A stretch of DNA of 64,000 nucleotides. Origin: Providencia rettgeri. Its GTDB lineage: Bacteria; Pseudomonadota; Gammaproteobacteria; Enterobacterales; Enterobacteriaceae. A program made the translations under genes and the position numbers. Below the pieces are notes generated by a model. That model made no database searches. It saw only the letters and a list, made by a program, of their open reading frames with translations, and was not told the origin of the DNA. Below are positions 41,745 to 50,898 of this stretch, piece after piece; the first letter of the stretch is position 1; every line of letters starts with the position of its first letter. The stretch lies in assembly GCF_041075285.1 (NCBI RefSeq), contig NZ_CP163512.1, positions 62,001 through 126,000 of the forward strand, in the 5' to 3' direction.

Positions 41745-42476
41745 ATGAAGCCTGCGCGTATTGATAAAAAAATTCAAATGCCCGTTAGTTGGTCTGATAT
41801 TCCTTTTGGTGAACAATACCGGCAAGCGCTGGAAAACCAACTTCGTCCTTGGTGGCCGAAAATGTTTGGCTTTCATTTCCTTAAATTAGGTCATTTAAGT
41901 GCTGAAATCCAGACCGAAGAATGTCTAATCGCCCACCAATTTAACGTGGGAGAAAATGATCCTCGCTTTAACCTTGTTGCGCAACCGGATGCTTTACCCT
42001 TTACTGCAAAGTCGATTGATGCTTGTTTAATGTCACATTGTTTAGCATATAGCCATGATCCGCATTGGTTATTGCGCGAGGTTGACCGCGTATTAATGGA
42101 TGATGGCTGGCTGGTGATTTCTGGGTTTAATCCATTTAGCCTCGCTGGATTAGCAAAATTGGTTCCTGTCTTACGCAAAAAGCAGCCTTATTGTAGTCGC
42201 TTTTTCCCATCAGTTAGGGTATTTGATTGGCTCAGTTTATTGAACTATGAAGTCTTATATCATCGAAATTGCCATGTTATTCCTTGGATGAACGCACAGC
42301 GACGAGTGAATAAAAATTGCGGTGGGGTTGGGGTGCTGAGTGTTATTGTGGCGCGAAAACGGACGTACCCGCTCACGCCAACACCATTAAAATTCAAACA
42401 ACCAAAAGTCAAAATAGGCACTGCATTAGGCGCGGCAAAAGAGTTAAGCGAACGCACGAAAAAACCAAGTGCTTAA
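41745..42476 (+). CDS. yafS: SAM-dependent methyltransferase YafS
   Basis: Predicted class I methyltransferase of unknown substrate. The 243 residues contain the Methyltransf_11-like core, for example [20 protein letters not shown] and [21 protein letters not shown]. It is convergent with rnhA, and the two stop codons overlap (42473-42476). Gene order gloB-yafS-rnhA-dnaQ is the E. coli order. Confidence 0.9.
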   Translation: MKPARIDKKIQMPVSWSDIPFGEQYRQALENQLRPWWPKMFGFHFLKLGHLSAEIQTEECLIAHQFNVGENDPRFNLVAQPDALPFTAKSIDACLMSHCLAYSHDPHWLLREVDRVLMDDGWLVISGFNPFSLAGLAKLVPVLRKKQPYCSRFFPSVRVFDWLSLLNYEVLYHRNCHVIPWMNAQRRVNKNCGGVGVLSVIVARKRTYPLTPTPLKFKQPKVKIGTALGAAKELSERTKKPSA

Positions 42477-42943
42477 TCTTTTGCTGGTTGATAGCCTGTG
42501 TCCTCTTTTGTTGGGGAAGCGGCCGCTGCACGTGCTAATTCATCACATTTTTCATTCTCAGGATGACCCGCATGGCCTTTAACCCATCGCCAGTCTATCG
42601 TATGACGCTGGATTGCCTCATCAAGGCGTTTCCATAAATCCACATTAATAACTGGGGATTTATCGGCTTTTCGCCATTGTTTGCGTTTCCAGCCATGGAT
42701 CCATTGTGTGATCCCTTGGCGGACATATTGGCTGTCTGTGGTTAAAATAATATCACAGGGCCGGGTAAGAGATTCAAGGGCAACAATGGCAGCAAGTAGC
42801 TCCATGCGATTATTGGTGGTCATAAAATAGCCTTCGCTGAGCGTTTTTTCATGTTGCTTATAACGAAGGACAACACCGTATCCACCGGGTCCTGGATTAC
42901 CCAAACAGGAACCATCAGTGAAAATTTCTACCTGCTTTGTCAT
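42473..42943 (-). CDS. rnhA: Ribonuclease HI
   Basis: Degrades the RNA strand of RNA-DNA hybrids, including R-loops and primers. The 156 residues show the four carboxylates in [14 protein letters not shown] (Asp10), [10 protein letters not shown] (Glu48), LTTDSQYV (Asp70) and NEKCDELA (Asp134). Divergent from dnaQ with a 54-bp shared promoter gap, as in E. coli. Confidence 0.97.
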   Translation of the reverse strand: MTKQVEIFTDGSCLGNPGPGGYGVVLRYKQHEKTLSEGYFMTTNNRMELLAAIVALESLTRPCDIILTTDSQYVRQGITQWIHGWKRKQWRKADKSPVINVDLWKRLDEAIQRHTIDWRWVKGHAGHPENEKCDELARAAAASPTKEDTGYQPAKD

Positions 42944-42997
42944 TTCTGGTACACTCTAGATTATTCATTCACCTCTAGTTTGACACAAAATACCATT

Positions 42998-43756
42998 ATG
43001 AGCACGGCGATAACCCGACAAATTGTCCTCGATACTGAAACCACAGGTATGAACAAGCTTGGTGTTCATTATGAAGGCCATAATATTATTGAAATTGGTG
43101 CGGTTGAAGTGATCAACCGGCGTCTAACGGGGCGTAATTTCCATGTGTACATCAAACCTGACCGTTTAGTTGACCCAGAAGCCTTTGAAGTTCATGGTAT
43201 CAGTGATGAATTTTTGCAGGATAAACCTGTCTTTGCGGATATTGCTGATGAGTTCCTTGAATTTATTCGTGGTGCAGAGTTAATCATTCACAATGCGCCC
43301 TTTGATATCGGCTTTATGGATTATGAATTCCGTAAACTCAACAGGGGGATCCCGCCAACGGCTGAATTTTGTACTATCACGGATAGCTTAGTGTTAGCGC
43401 GGAATTTATTTCCGGGGAAACGGAACAACTTAGATGCTTTATGTGATCGCTATTTAATCGATAACTCTAAGCGTACGCTGCACGGCGCTTTACTCGATGC
43501 TGAAATCTTGTCGGATGTGTATCTTGCGATGACCGGTGGGCAAACATCGTTATCATTCTCGATGGATGCCGAGTCAGCAAATAATGAACAAGCGTATGAA
43601 ATTCAACGTATTGAGCGCCCATCAAGTGGTCTAATAGTGTTATATGCTTCAGATGAAGAGCTGGCAGCTCATGAAGCCCGCCTTGATATTGTTGACAAGA
43701 AAGGTGGAAAGCCGTGTCTTTGGCGACAATCTGCTGAAGAAGAGAATTTGCATTAG
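42998..43756 (+). CDS. dnaQ: DNA polymerase III epsilon (proofreading) subunit
   Basis: 3'-5' exonuclease of the replicative polymerase. ATG at 42998 gives MSTAITRQIVLDTETTGMN and 252 residues; the longer in-frame extension runs into rnhA and is discarded. ExoI (VLDTETTG), ExoII (IIHNAPFDIGFMDYE) and ExoIII (LHGALLDAEILSDVYLAMTG) are intact. A polymerase-alpha binding tail follows. Next to tRNA-Asp, as E. coli dnaQ-aspV. Confidence 0.97.
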   Translation: MSTAITRQIVLDTETTGMNKLGVHYEGHNIIEIGAVEVINRRLTGRNFHVYIKPDRLVDPEAFEVHGISDEFLQDKPVFADIADEFLEFIRGAELIIHNAPFDIGFMDYEFRKLNRGIPPTAEFCTITDSLVLARNLFPGKRNNLDALCDRYLIDNSKRTLHGALLDAEILSDVYLAMTGGQTSLSFSMDAESANNEQAYEIQRIERPSSGLIVLYASDEELAAHEARLDIVDKKGGKPCLWRQSAEEENLH

Positions 43757-43911
43757 TGTTGATTGATTTAGAATAAAGCCAATAAAGGCCACTTTGCTTA
43801 CTCTACCACTTTGGGCTAAAAACTGCTCAACCGCGCGATTTTTCAAGAAAAAGTATTGACTGCGTTATCAAGTGTTCGTAATATGCATGGCGTTCCCAGC
43901 AGGGAACATCC

Positions 43912-43988
43912 GGAGCGGTAGTTCAGTTGGTTAGAATACCTGCCTGTCACGCAGGGGGTCGCGGGTTCGAGTCCCGTCCGTTCCGCCA
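43912..43988 (+). tRNA. aspV: tRNA-Asp (anticodon GTC)
   Basis: 77-nt cloverleaf ending in CCA; acceptor arms GGAGCGG and CCGTTCC, anticodon loop CTGTCAC, T-loop GGTTCGAGTCC. Nearly identical to E. coli tRNA-Asp and in the same place downstream of dnaQ. No second copy of its 3' end was seen before tktA. Confidence 0.98.
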
Positions 43989-43995
43989 AACATTG

Positions 43996-44030
43996 AAAGC
44001 CCTGAGCATTTGCTCGGGGCTTTTTTTTAT
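43996..44030 (+). terminator. Rho-independent terminator of tRNA-Asp
   Basis: AAAGCCCTGAGC pairs with GCTCGGGGCTTT, followed by TTTTT. Confidence 0.9.
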
Positions 44031-44915
44031 CTTCATTTTTCATGGTTGTCCGCGCTTTATATCAATTTCTTTGCATTAATTCATGTCGTAACGAATTTGT
44101 GTTATACACACAGAATGTGTTTATTATTTTTTTATATGACGATTTCGCAACGCATACTGCTAGTAAGGATTGTATTTTTGATTTCGAACAGTAACTCATT
44201 TTATTTCATTATTAATATAATGAAGGGAATTGGATGGTTTTTTATGCGTTATTGTGGCGATTGAAAATGTGTTTTTTTTATATCATTTAGGAACTATTTC
44301 AGTTGTAAATGTTATTTTAGCTGTTGTTCTTATTTCTATAATGCTTAAAAAAATCGAAAAACAAAGAGTACATTTTTCTTTATGAACCATAAAGCTAGCG
44401 TACTCGACCAATATACTGAGTATTGAATCTTTTTCAGCTTAAAAAGCTTAATACTCGTATTCTGTGTTAAATGCCCCTCCAAATAATACATTTCATTCCA
44501 ATTTGTAACAAAATGAAAACGTGCATTAAATTGGGTGTCTTTAAAATATATTTCAAAAAATAAGTAATTATATCTATAACTTACTTTGCGTATATAATAA
44601 ACATTATTGTTACATTCAAAATTAATTTATTAATCACATAGTTACTTATCAAATTAATACTCTGATTACGTGTTTTTTGTTGTCTTTTATCATTAAAATG
44701 TTACAAAAAAAATATTTAAATAGGTTTTGGTTATCAAACTTATGTGGTTTGATAGCTTTAAACATTTTTACACGATTTTATATCCATTTATATTATTAAG
44801 AACAAATTAGTTACCAATAATTAATTTTTGAATTATTTTTTAAGTAATATAAATAAATTAATAATTTTTTTAACAGTATCATTAGTTTTATTTCACCGTT
44901 GGGAAAGTTTTGGAA
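44031..44915. other. Long AT-rich non-coding region upstream of the fimbrial locus
   Basis: About 885 bp with very high A+T, many short T and A runs and no convincing gene; a frame at 44010-44264 is hydrophobic, has no ribosome binding site and overlaps the tRNA terminator. The composition suggests an H-NS-silenced regulatory region for the ecp locus, possibly also the remains of an insertion next to tRNA-Asp. No EcpR-type paired TTCCT boxes were found. Confidence 0.5.
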
Positions 44916-45245
44916 ATGCTTATGGAATCAAATAAGTTAAGCTATTATGCTGGTTTTTTCTTACGAAAATCTAGGCTAGAAAAAAATCTTACTGGTAAGC
45001 AATTAGCATCATTAATGCATGTAAGCCAGCAACAAATTTCTCGTTATGAAACAGGGAAAACACCGTTAACGCTTGATCAATTACACCAACTATTATCTTT
45101 ACTAGATAAAAGCTGGGTGGAGTTTGCTGTTTTTATTCAAAATGAAAAAGAGAATGAGAATAGGTTAATGTTACACAGTGAGAAAGAGGAAAAAGATAGC
45201 TACTCTTTGAGTAGATACTTAATGGATTTTATTTCTAGTAAATAA
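44916..45245 (+). CDS. XRE-family HTH regulator, MrpJ-like
   Basis: Small helix-turn-helix protein of 109 residues from ATG 44916 (ATG 44922 and TTG 44910 also possible; GGGAAAG lies upstream). The XRE domain covers residues about 13-65, with NLTGKQLASLMHVSQQQISR forming the HTH and YETGKTPLTLDQLHQLL the following helices. The layout resembles MrpJ of Proteus, encoded with MR/P fimbriae and acting on fimbrial and motility genes; that role is inferred here. It takes the place that EcpR, a LuxR-type protein, has in E. coli. A perfect hairpin separates it from ecpA. Confidence 0.75.
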   Translation: MLMESNKLSYYAGFFLRKSRLEKNLTGKQLASLMHVSQQQISRYETGKTPLTLDQLHQLLSLLDKSWVEFAVFIQNEKENENRLMLHSEKEEKDSYSLSRYLMDFISSK

Positions 45246-45290
45246 TAATTATATTGACCTTATTTTAAAAATAGTGGTCAGATTATATTT

Positions 45291-45320
45291 TATAAAAAAC
45301 ACATGTAAGTGTTTTTTATA
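45291..45320 (+). terminator. Perfect AT-rich hairpin between the XRE gene and ecpA
   Basis: TATAAAAAACAC at 45291-45302 and GTGTTTTTTATA at 45309-45320 with loop ATGTAA. It may terminate the regulator mRNA or act as an attenuator ahead of ecpA. Confidence 0.6.
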
Positions 45321-45367
45321 CTATGTAATTTTTTGTTTTATTTTGAATATTAATTAGAGAGAACAAC

Positions 45368-45973
45368 ATGTTTAATAAAAAAATGGTATCTGTATTATTA
45401 TCTGGGGTTATTGCTGCTTCTTTTGCTACTGTTGCAAATGCGGATACGCGCACAGCTCAAGCAACGGCAACATGGCAAGCGACTGCAATTAAAGACACAA
45501 CAAGTATGTTAGTTGTTACGCCATTAAAAAGCCTGACATTTAACTATGCAGAAGGCCAAAAAAGCTTTAACCAGCAAAATGGTGCTTTTGATGTTGCTAT
45601 CCAAGGACAATCAGGTGCGACCGATTTTAAATTAACATCAAAAATTATCGCTAATACATTAGCAAGAACGACTGATGATTCAACATTGGAAGTAGGTGTT
45701 AAATGGAATGGCACAGATTTAGATACTGCAACGGACACAACATTAATCAGCGTCGCGGATGGTATTACTTCTGGTTTAGATAATTTAGCTGCGGATGGTG
45801 TTTTCAATAGTTCCGACCGTGCAACAGATCGCGGTGAATTCACGTTTGTTATTGCTAAAGCCAAAATGGCGGGTACTGCTGCTGAGTTTAAAGACCTCGC
45901 TGATGGTGTTTGGGATGGCGATGTGAAAGTTCAGTTTACTGCAAACTGGGAAGGCAATTTCGTTACTCCATAA
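45368..45973 (+). CDS. ecpA: Common pilus major subunit EcpA
   Basis: Major pilin of the E. coli common pilus (Mat fimbria) type, assembled by the alternate chaperone-usher pathway. The 201 residues have a signal peptide ending TVANA|DTRTAQATATW. The mature protein keeps the EcpA blocks KDTTSMLVVTPLKSLTFNYA and FDVAIQGQSGATDFKLTSKI and the C-terminal VKVQFTANWEG donor strand. AGAGAG precedes the ATG. First gene of ecpABCDE. Confidence 0.93.
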   Translation: MFNKKMVSVLLSGVIAASFATVANADTRTAQATATWQATAIKDTTSMLVVTPLKSLTFNYAEGQKSFNQQNGAFDVAIQGQSGATDFKLTSKIIANTLARTTDDSTLEVGVKWNGTDLDTATDTTLISVADGITSGLDNLAADGVFNSSDRATDRGEFTFVIAKAKMAGTAAEFKDLADGVWDGDVKVQFTANWEGNFVTP

Positions 45974-46063
45974 GTGATTCTATTAATTAAATAACAAATC
46001 TTATATTACGATAAAGATAATATAAGGTATTTATCTTTATCGTTTTTTATTTGAGTTTTTATT

Positions 46064-46747
46064 ATGAAAAAAACTACACTTGTCATCACATTATTATTAA
46101 TGTTGCCACTAAAAAATAGTTTTGCTGTTAATGTAGGTAATATAACAGAAATTATTTCATCAAGTGAAGAAACATTAGCTAAAGAAGTTGAAAATACAGT
46201 TGATGCCGCAAGGTTAGTTAACCTAAGTATTGAGAAGATAGACTCCCCTTTAGAGGGTGGAAAAGTCATTCCGATTAACGATCCTAATGAAATATTGTCA
46301 ACACCAGCGAATATTATTCTTCCGGGTAAAGCAAGGGATATATTTAAAATTATTTACCAAGGGCCGAAAGATAATCAGGAACGTTATTACAGATTAAATT
46401 GGACTGACGACCCTATTAGTGAAAGTGGTATGACGAAAAGTACCAAGTCTGCATCGGCAACAACATCGGCAACAATCAGTACGATTTTAGTTGTCGCACC
46501 AAGGATTGAGAATTTCAAATATAAATATGAGAAAAATAAAGTTGCTAATTTAGGGAATAGTTCTTTTCGTGTTGTTGCATCGGGGCCTTGTTTAACTGAA
46601 AAAATAAAATTTGGCACAGAGGGTATTTGCCGTGAGCGTTATTACCTAATGCCAAATTTAGCAGTTAACCTTCAGCTAGTTGATATAAACAATAAAAAAA
46701 CAAGTATTGGTATTTGGCACAAAGGGGAGTTTATTGTTGTCAAATAA
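46064..46747 (+). CDS. ecpB: Fimbrial periplasmic chaperone EcpB
   Basis: Periplasmic chaperone of the alternate chaperone-usher family. The 227 residues begin with a signal peptide ending near NSFA|VNVGN. Conserved blocks include LVNLSIEKIDSPLEGGKVIP, IIYQGPKDNQERYYRLNW and SGPCL with a second cysteine in GICRERYYLMP. Located between ecpA and ecpC as in E. coli (EcpB 222 residues). A paralogous chaperone gene, ecpE, closes the operon. Confidence 0.92.
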   Translation: MKKTTLVITLLLMLPLKNSFAVNVGNITEIISSSEETLAKEVENTVDAARLVNLSIEKIDSPLEGGKVIPINDPNEILSTPANIILPGKARDIFKIIYQGPKDNQERYYRLNWTDDPISESGMTKSTKSASATTSATISTILVVAPRIENFKYKYEKNKVANLGNSSFRVVASGPCLTEKIKFGTEGICRERYYLMPNLAVNLQLVDINNKKTSIGIWHKGEFIVVK

Positions 46748-46766
46748 TTAGGATTGGGTCTTAATT

Positions 46767-49262
46767 ATGCGTAAAAGTGTTATTGCGTTATCAATAATAA
46801 GCTTTATTTTTTCGAGTGTTATTTCTGCTAAAGATATTAAAAGAATTAAAATAGGTGGTTATATTATTCCACCTGCTTTTGTTATGGCCTTGGAAGAAGG
46901 GATGTCAGTACCTGTTTTCATACGCCTAAAAACAGATAAAGAAGAGAATCAAAGTGAAAATAAAATTGCGGATGCAATTATTATTATAGAGCAAGGGAAG
47001 ATTAAACTTGCCAATATACATTTTATTGATTCAAATCATGGGCCAAAGATACAGCCATTATTGATTGAAAACTTAGAAAGTAAAAAGGATGCATTTTTTA
47101 ATGAACTCAATAATATTGAAGTGAATAAAGATGCCGTTCTACAACTGAATATTGCCTCGTTTAATTTATCTCTTGATGTTGATAAAGAAGCGCTGGCGCC
47201 TAATGAAAAAGTAAGGCAGTTTTCGCTTGGTTACTCTTCTGTTGATGCTTTTTCAACAGTTGCAAACTATGACTTTGGGGTTTTTGAAAGTCAGGTGAAG
47301 AAAGGGAATAATACATCAAGCAGTTATTTCAATTTAGATACGTTATTTGCTGTTGCTGAGCACCATATAAATGTTAATGCCTCGGCATACAGTATCGGAA
47401 AGTCGAATTCTAATATTGAGCTTTATCGTGCAATGTATGAACGTGATTTTAGTGGATTACGTTTTGCATTTGGCCTAATGAGTACCTGGAATTTACAGTC
47501 TATTGCAAGTCTGACAACGCTAAACCGCAGTAAGATATATGCGGCATCAATTGGTAATAATGCCTCAAGTACTGTGGTTAATAAAAAGTATTCGTTGACG
47601 CCTATTTATGTTTTTTTAAATAGTCCCGGAGAGGTTCGCATCTACCGTGACGAAAAATTGTTAAATATCCAAAACTTTCCGATGGGAAGTTATGAGGTGG
47701 ATACCAGTATTCTGCCATTTGGTATTTATGATGTGACAATTGAGACAGTGGTTGATGGCAATATTGTGACTTCTCAACGTCAAACAATTAATAAGTCCTT
47801 TAGCTCAAGTGGTGCTAATTTTGACAAATTCAGTTGGGAACTTTATGGCGGATATGTCGATTTTGATAAAAAGCGTTATGTGAGAGGAAAACAAGCAGAA
47901 CGCCAACCACTGGAAAAAAGTTATTTATTAGGGGCGTCTTTTGCAAAAAATTTCCCCGTGCTATCTGGCTTGAATGTTCAAATGTCGAACTACGGTTATG
48001 ACAATTATTTAATTAATGAAAGTAGTGTAAACCTTTCATTAAATCAATACGTTTCAATTTCTTGGCAAGGCATGGTTGAGAATCATGGCAGCTTTAGGAA
48101 TATTGCTACAGTATCAACCAGCGTACCAGATGGTTATGGCTCGGTATGGGCTTCGAAAGAAAAGGCGGTCATAAAAGGCGATCTGCCAGTTTATGATTCA
48201 AATAGCTATTCTTATGGTGCGACGTTGAACCTTGATAAGGTCGTTGACCGTGCGGGGTCATTTACCATTAGCAGCACGACGGATAAACGGATTGGTAGTG
48301 ATTCAATAAACTATGAATATGCGAATACGTTATTTTCAGGGCGCTATGGCACTATTGGCTTAAGAACGGGTGTACAACGTTACCATTATGATGACCAAAA
48401 AAGTATGAATGAAAAATTTATTAGTCTCGATTTTTCATTACCGTTATCAACATGGTTAAGTACAGGGGTATCTTCGAGTAATGGCAATATAAAAGCCAAT
48501 ATTTATGCGAATAAAAGATTTGAGGATTCTATAATTACTGATATTGGTGGTTCGGTTTCTAAATTAGTACGCGATAAAAATAATGGTGAGTCAGATGTTT
48601 CATTGATGGGTTATGCCTCCTATGAAACGAAATATAACACTGGAATGCTCACGGTGAATCGACCTGATAGTCAAAGGTTGAATGGAAACTTTACGTCACG
48701 TGGTTCTTTGGCCTATAGCGACGGCACGATTATGCCGAGTGGGCAACAAGGAAAATCGGGCGTCATTATTAATTCGGATATTTATGGTGCAGGAAGTATG
48801 ACGGCGCGCGTTAATGGGCAAAGTTATCCAATTAGTGGAAAAAATACATTTATTCCTTTATCGCCTTATTCAGATTATGACATTCAATTAATGAACGATG
48901 CGAAGTCTAAAGACAGTTTTGACATTGTGTCTGGGCGAAATAAATCCGTTACCTTATATCCTGGGAATATTGCCATATATAAACCCGAAGTCAGGCAGTT
49001 AGTGACGGTATTTGGTCGTTTAAAATCGCCAAATGGTGAATTTATTAAATATGCGTCTATTCGTAACCATATTGGCCGAACAAAAACGGATCACAATGGC
49101 GAATTTTCCATGGATGTTGATGTGCGATATCCCGTTATTTCTCTTTTACAAGAAGATGAGCAAACGATTTGCGAAGCTGATTTAAATTTAGAAGGTGCTC
49201 GAGGCGCGTTATGGTTAGGGGATGTGACTTGTGACCCGCAGCGCACTGTCGCATTAAGGTAA
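46767..49262 (+). CDS. ecpC: Fimbrial outer membrane usher EcpC
   Basis: Outer-membrane usher that assembles and exports the pilus. The 831 residues (E. coli 841) have a signal peptide ending near VISA|KDIK, an N-terminal domain with SLDVDKEALAPNEK, a beta-barrel rich in Tyr/Ser strands, a plug-like region (SPGEVRIYRDEKLLNIQNFP) and C-terminal domains with LVTVFGRLKSPNGEFIKYA. It belongs to the alternate rather than the classical FimD usher class. It starts 19 bp after ecpB. Confidence 0.92.
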   Translation: MRKSVIALSIISFIFSSVISAKDIKRIKIGGYIIPPAFVMALEEGMSVPVFIRLKTDKEENQSENKIADAIIIIEQGKIKLANIHFIDSNHGPKIQPLLIENLESKKDAFFNELNNIEVNKDAVLQLNIASFNLSLDVDKEALAPNEKVRQFSLGYSSVDAFSTVANYDFGVFESQVKKGNNTSSSYFNLDTLFAVAEHHINVNASAYSIGKSNSNIELYRAMYERDFSGLRFAFGLMSTWNLQSIASLTTLNRSKIYAASIGNNASSTVVNKKYSLTPIYVFLNSPGEVRIYRDEKLLNIQNFPMGSYEVDTSILPFGIYDVTIETVVDGNIVTSQRQTINKSFSSSGANFDKFSWELYGGYVDFDKKRYVRGKQAERQPLEKSYLLGASFAKNFPVLSGLNVQMSNYGYDNYLINESSVNLSLNQYVSISWQGMVENHGSFRNIATVSTSVPDGYGSVWASKEKAVIKGDLPVYDSNSYSYGATLNLDKVVDRAGSFTISSTTDKRIGSDSINYEYANTLFSGRYGTIGLRTGVQRYHYDDQKSMNEKFISLDFSLPLSTWLSTGVSSSNGNIKANIYANKRFEDSIITDIGGSVSKLVRDKNNGESDVSLMGYASYETKYNTGMLTVNRPDSQRLNGNFTSRGSLAYSDGTIMPSGQQGKSGVIINSDIYGAGSMTARVNGQSYPISGKNTFIPLSPYSDYDIQLMNDAKSKDSFDIVSGRNKSVTLYPGNIAIYKPEVRQLVTVFGRLKSPNGEFIKYASIRNHIGRTKTDHNGEFSMDVDVRYPVISLLQEDEQTICEADLNLEGARGALWLGDVTCDPQRTVALR

Positions 49263-49272
49263 TGAGAATTTT

Positions 49273-50898
49273 ATGATGATAAAACCAATTTCTTTTTTAT
49301 TTCTTAGTCTTAGCAGTATTTTGCTCAGTGTTTTATTCAGTTCAACAGCGGGGGCTGTTGCGCTAAGCAATTCCTATGTTTTTGTCGAAAATGGAATTGA
49401 TGAAGAATATTTTATCACACCAAAATCTGTAGACCCCAGATTTACCGGTGCCAATAAATTTTCTCGATATTCTGCAAGTTCACAGCAGAGTTTGGGTTAT
49501 ATGGGATATACCAATAGCCCTGGTATTGCGGCGAATCGTAATGTTGATATTTGGCTGGAAAATTCCCCCATAGACAGCCCATTTATCGGTAATCGCTGTA
49601 TGAGAACCTATTGTAAACTTGATACTGGTTATTGGCCAGCGGCATACATTGGTAAAGATGGGGCGTATAAAATTGTACAAGGCAACACGTTGGGAGAAGC
49701 GAATTACGCTCGCGGAATATTTAACGAGTCAGTTTATCAATATTTCCAAAAAGTACCTGTTGGGACAGTCGAAACGTATAGCTATCGTGCGTGCATGACC
49801 AACTTGGATTACGACCCCGCGAAAGGGGAAACTTGTCAAAGTGTTGGTGGGCAAATTATTGCATCCCACGAGTTTACGGTGACTAAGTCAGGCCATATTA
49901 AGCTCAGTTCTACCGGGGCAATGCAAGAGGTTTACATTGATAGCAATGGAAACCCAAGCTTAGGGCCGGGTGAGCAATTTTGCCGAATTGGCATTGTTGC
50001 TAATGTGAATGGCTTGATTTGCCAAGTTGTAAAGCACGAGACATCAGGGGATGTTTTTGCCAATGTGCTATTGAGCTTAAAAGTTAACTCAACCCTGATC
50101 CCATTTACTGTCGCAGGTGCATCAATAAAAATTGGTCCTGATGATGGCTCGAATATTTGGCGTAATTATAATTCAACTTACGCCGCTAATACGTATTTTA
50201 AAAGTTCGAATCAGTATGTTTCTATCTTTTTTTCCAATACGTTCTTTAAGCAGTTGGTAACAAATAATGTGGATTTTACCAATAGCCAAGACTTTTTTAC
50301 GTTTTCATTTACTAACCCAGCCGCAGCACCACAGTCAGGATACTATGAATTTACACCGTCAAACCAGTTAGTGATAAAGCCTCGGGATTACAGCATCAGT
50401 ATTGTGCCAGCGGATTATATTCCAAACCCATCCAAAACAGGGAAAATTGGCCCAGAAGAGCCGCCTATTGAGTTTAATTATTTCGTCACGACGAGTGGCC
50501 CGCGCCAAGCAGACTCCATCACTGCAAGAGTGGAAGGTCCAACAGTGAATGTCAGTGGGCAAAACTTTTGCTTGTTCAGTTCTGATGATGACAAATTTCG
50601 AGTTCCATTCTCTGCGTATCTGTCATTTAAGAATACATCAGGGGTTGAGGAATCCTACCGTTCAAGTTGTGATGGTACGGAAATATCGATGAATAATGCA
50701 CTATGGACTGAAACACCATGGGACATTCCAAATCAAGATTTGGGGTCATTTTATCGAACCTATTTAGATTTGCGTTTCCCGATGAATGACTCTAATTCGT
50801 TGTTTACGTTGGATGGCATTGATTGGTTAGGGACGGTATCTGCCAGTGGAAAGGTCGTGGTAAAAGCGATTTGGACGGGGCCAGATGTACATCTATAA
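49273..50898 (+). CDS. ecpD: Fimbrial tip adhesin EcpD
   Basis: Polymerising tip adhesin of the common pilus. The 541 residues (E. coli 547) start with a signal peptide ending near TAGA|VALSN. Several paired cysteines (RCMRTYCKLD, CRIGIVANVNGLIC, CLFSSDDDKF) suggest disulfide-stabilised domains. It ends in SGKVVVKAIWTGPDVHL. It lies 10 bp downstream of ecpC and overlaps the longest form of ecpE by 14 bp. Sequence is more divergent than the other Ecp proteins, as is usual for adhesins. Confidence 0.9.
   Translation: MMIKPISFLFLSLSSILLSVLFSSTAGAVALSNSYVFVENGIDEEYFITPKSVDPRFTGANKFSRYSASSQQSLGYMGYTNSPGIAANRNVDIWLENSPIDSPFIGNRCMRTYCKLDTGYWPAAYIGKDGAYKIVQGNTLGEANYARGIFNESVYQYFQKVPVGTVETYSYRACMTNLDYDPAKGETCQSVGGQIIASHEFTVTKSGHIKLSSTGAMQEVYIDSNGNPSLGPGEQFCRIGIVANVNGLICQVVKHETSGDVFANVLLSLKVNSTLIPFTVAGASIKIGPDDGSNIWRNYNSTYAANTYFKSSNQYVSIFFSNTFFKQLVTNNVDFTNSQDFFTFSFTNPAAAPQSGYYEFTPSNQLVIKPRDYSISIVPADYIPNPSKTGKIGPEEPPIEFNYFVTTSGPRQADSITARVEGPTVNVSGQNFCLFSSDDDKFRVPFSAYLSFKNTSGVEESYRSSCDGTEISMNNALWTETPWDIPNQDLGSFYRTYLDLRFPMNDSNSLFTLDGIDWLGTVSASGKVVVKAIWTGPDVHL

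Noticed and set aside
43843..44043. Minus-strand ORF of 66 codons over tRNA-Asp
   Set aside because: It is the complement of the tRNA and its terminator; this kind of frame is a familiar spurious annotation at tRNA genes.
44010..44264. Plus-strand hydrophobic ORF of 84 codons after the tRNA
   Set aside because: No Shine-Dalgarno, overlaps the tRNA terminator, AT-rich phenylalanine/isoleucine-rich translation typical of chance frames.
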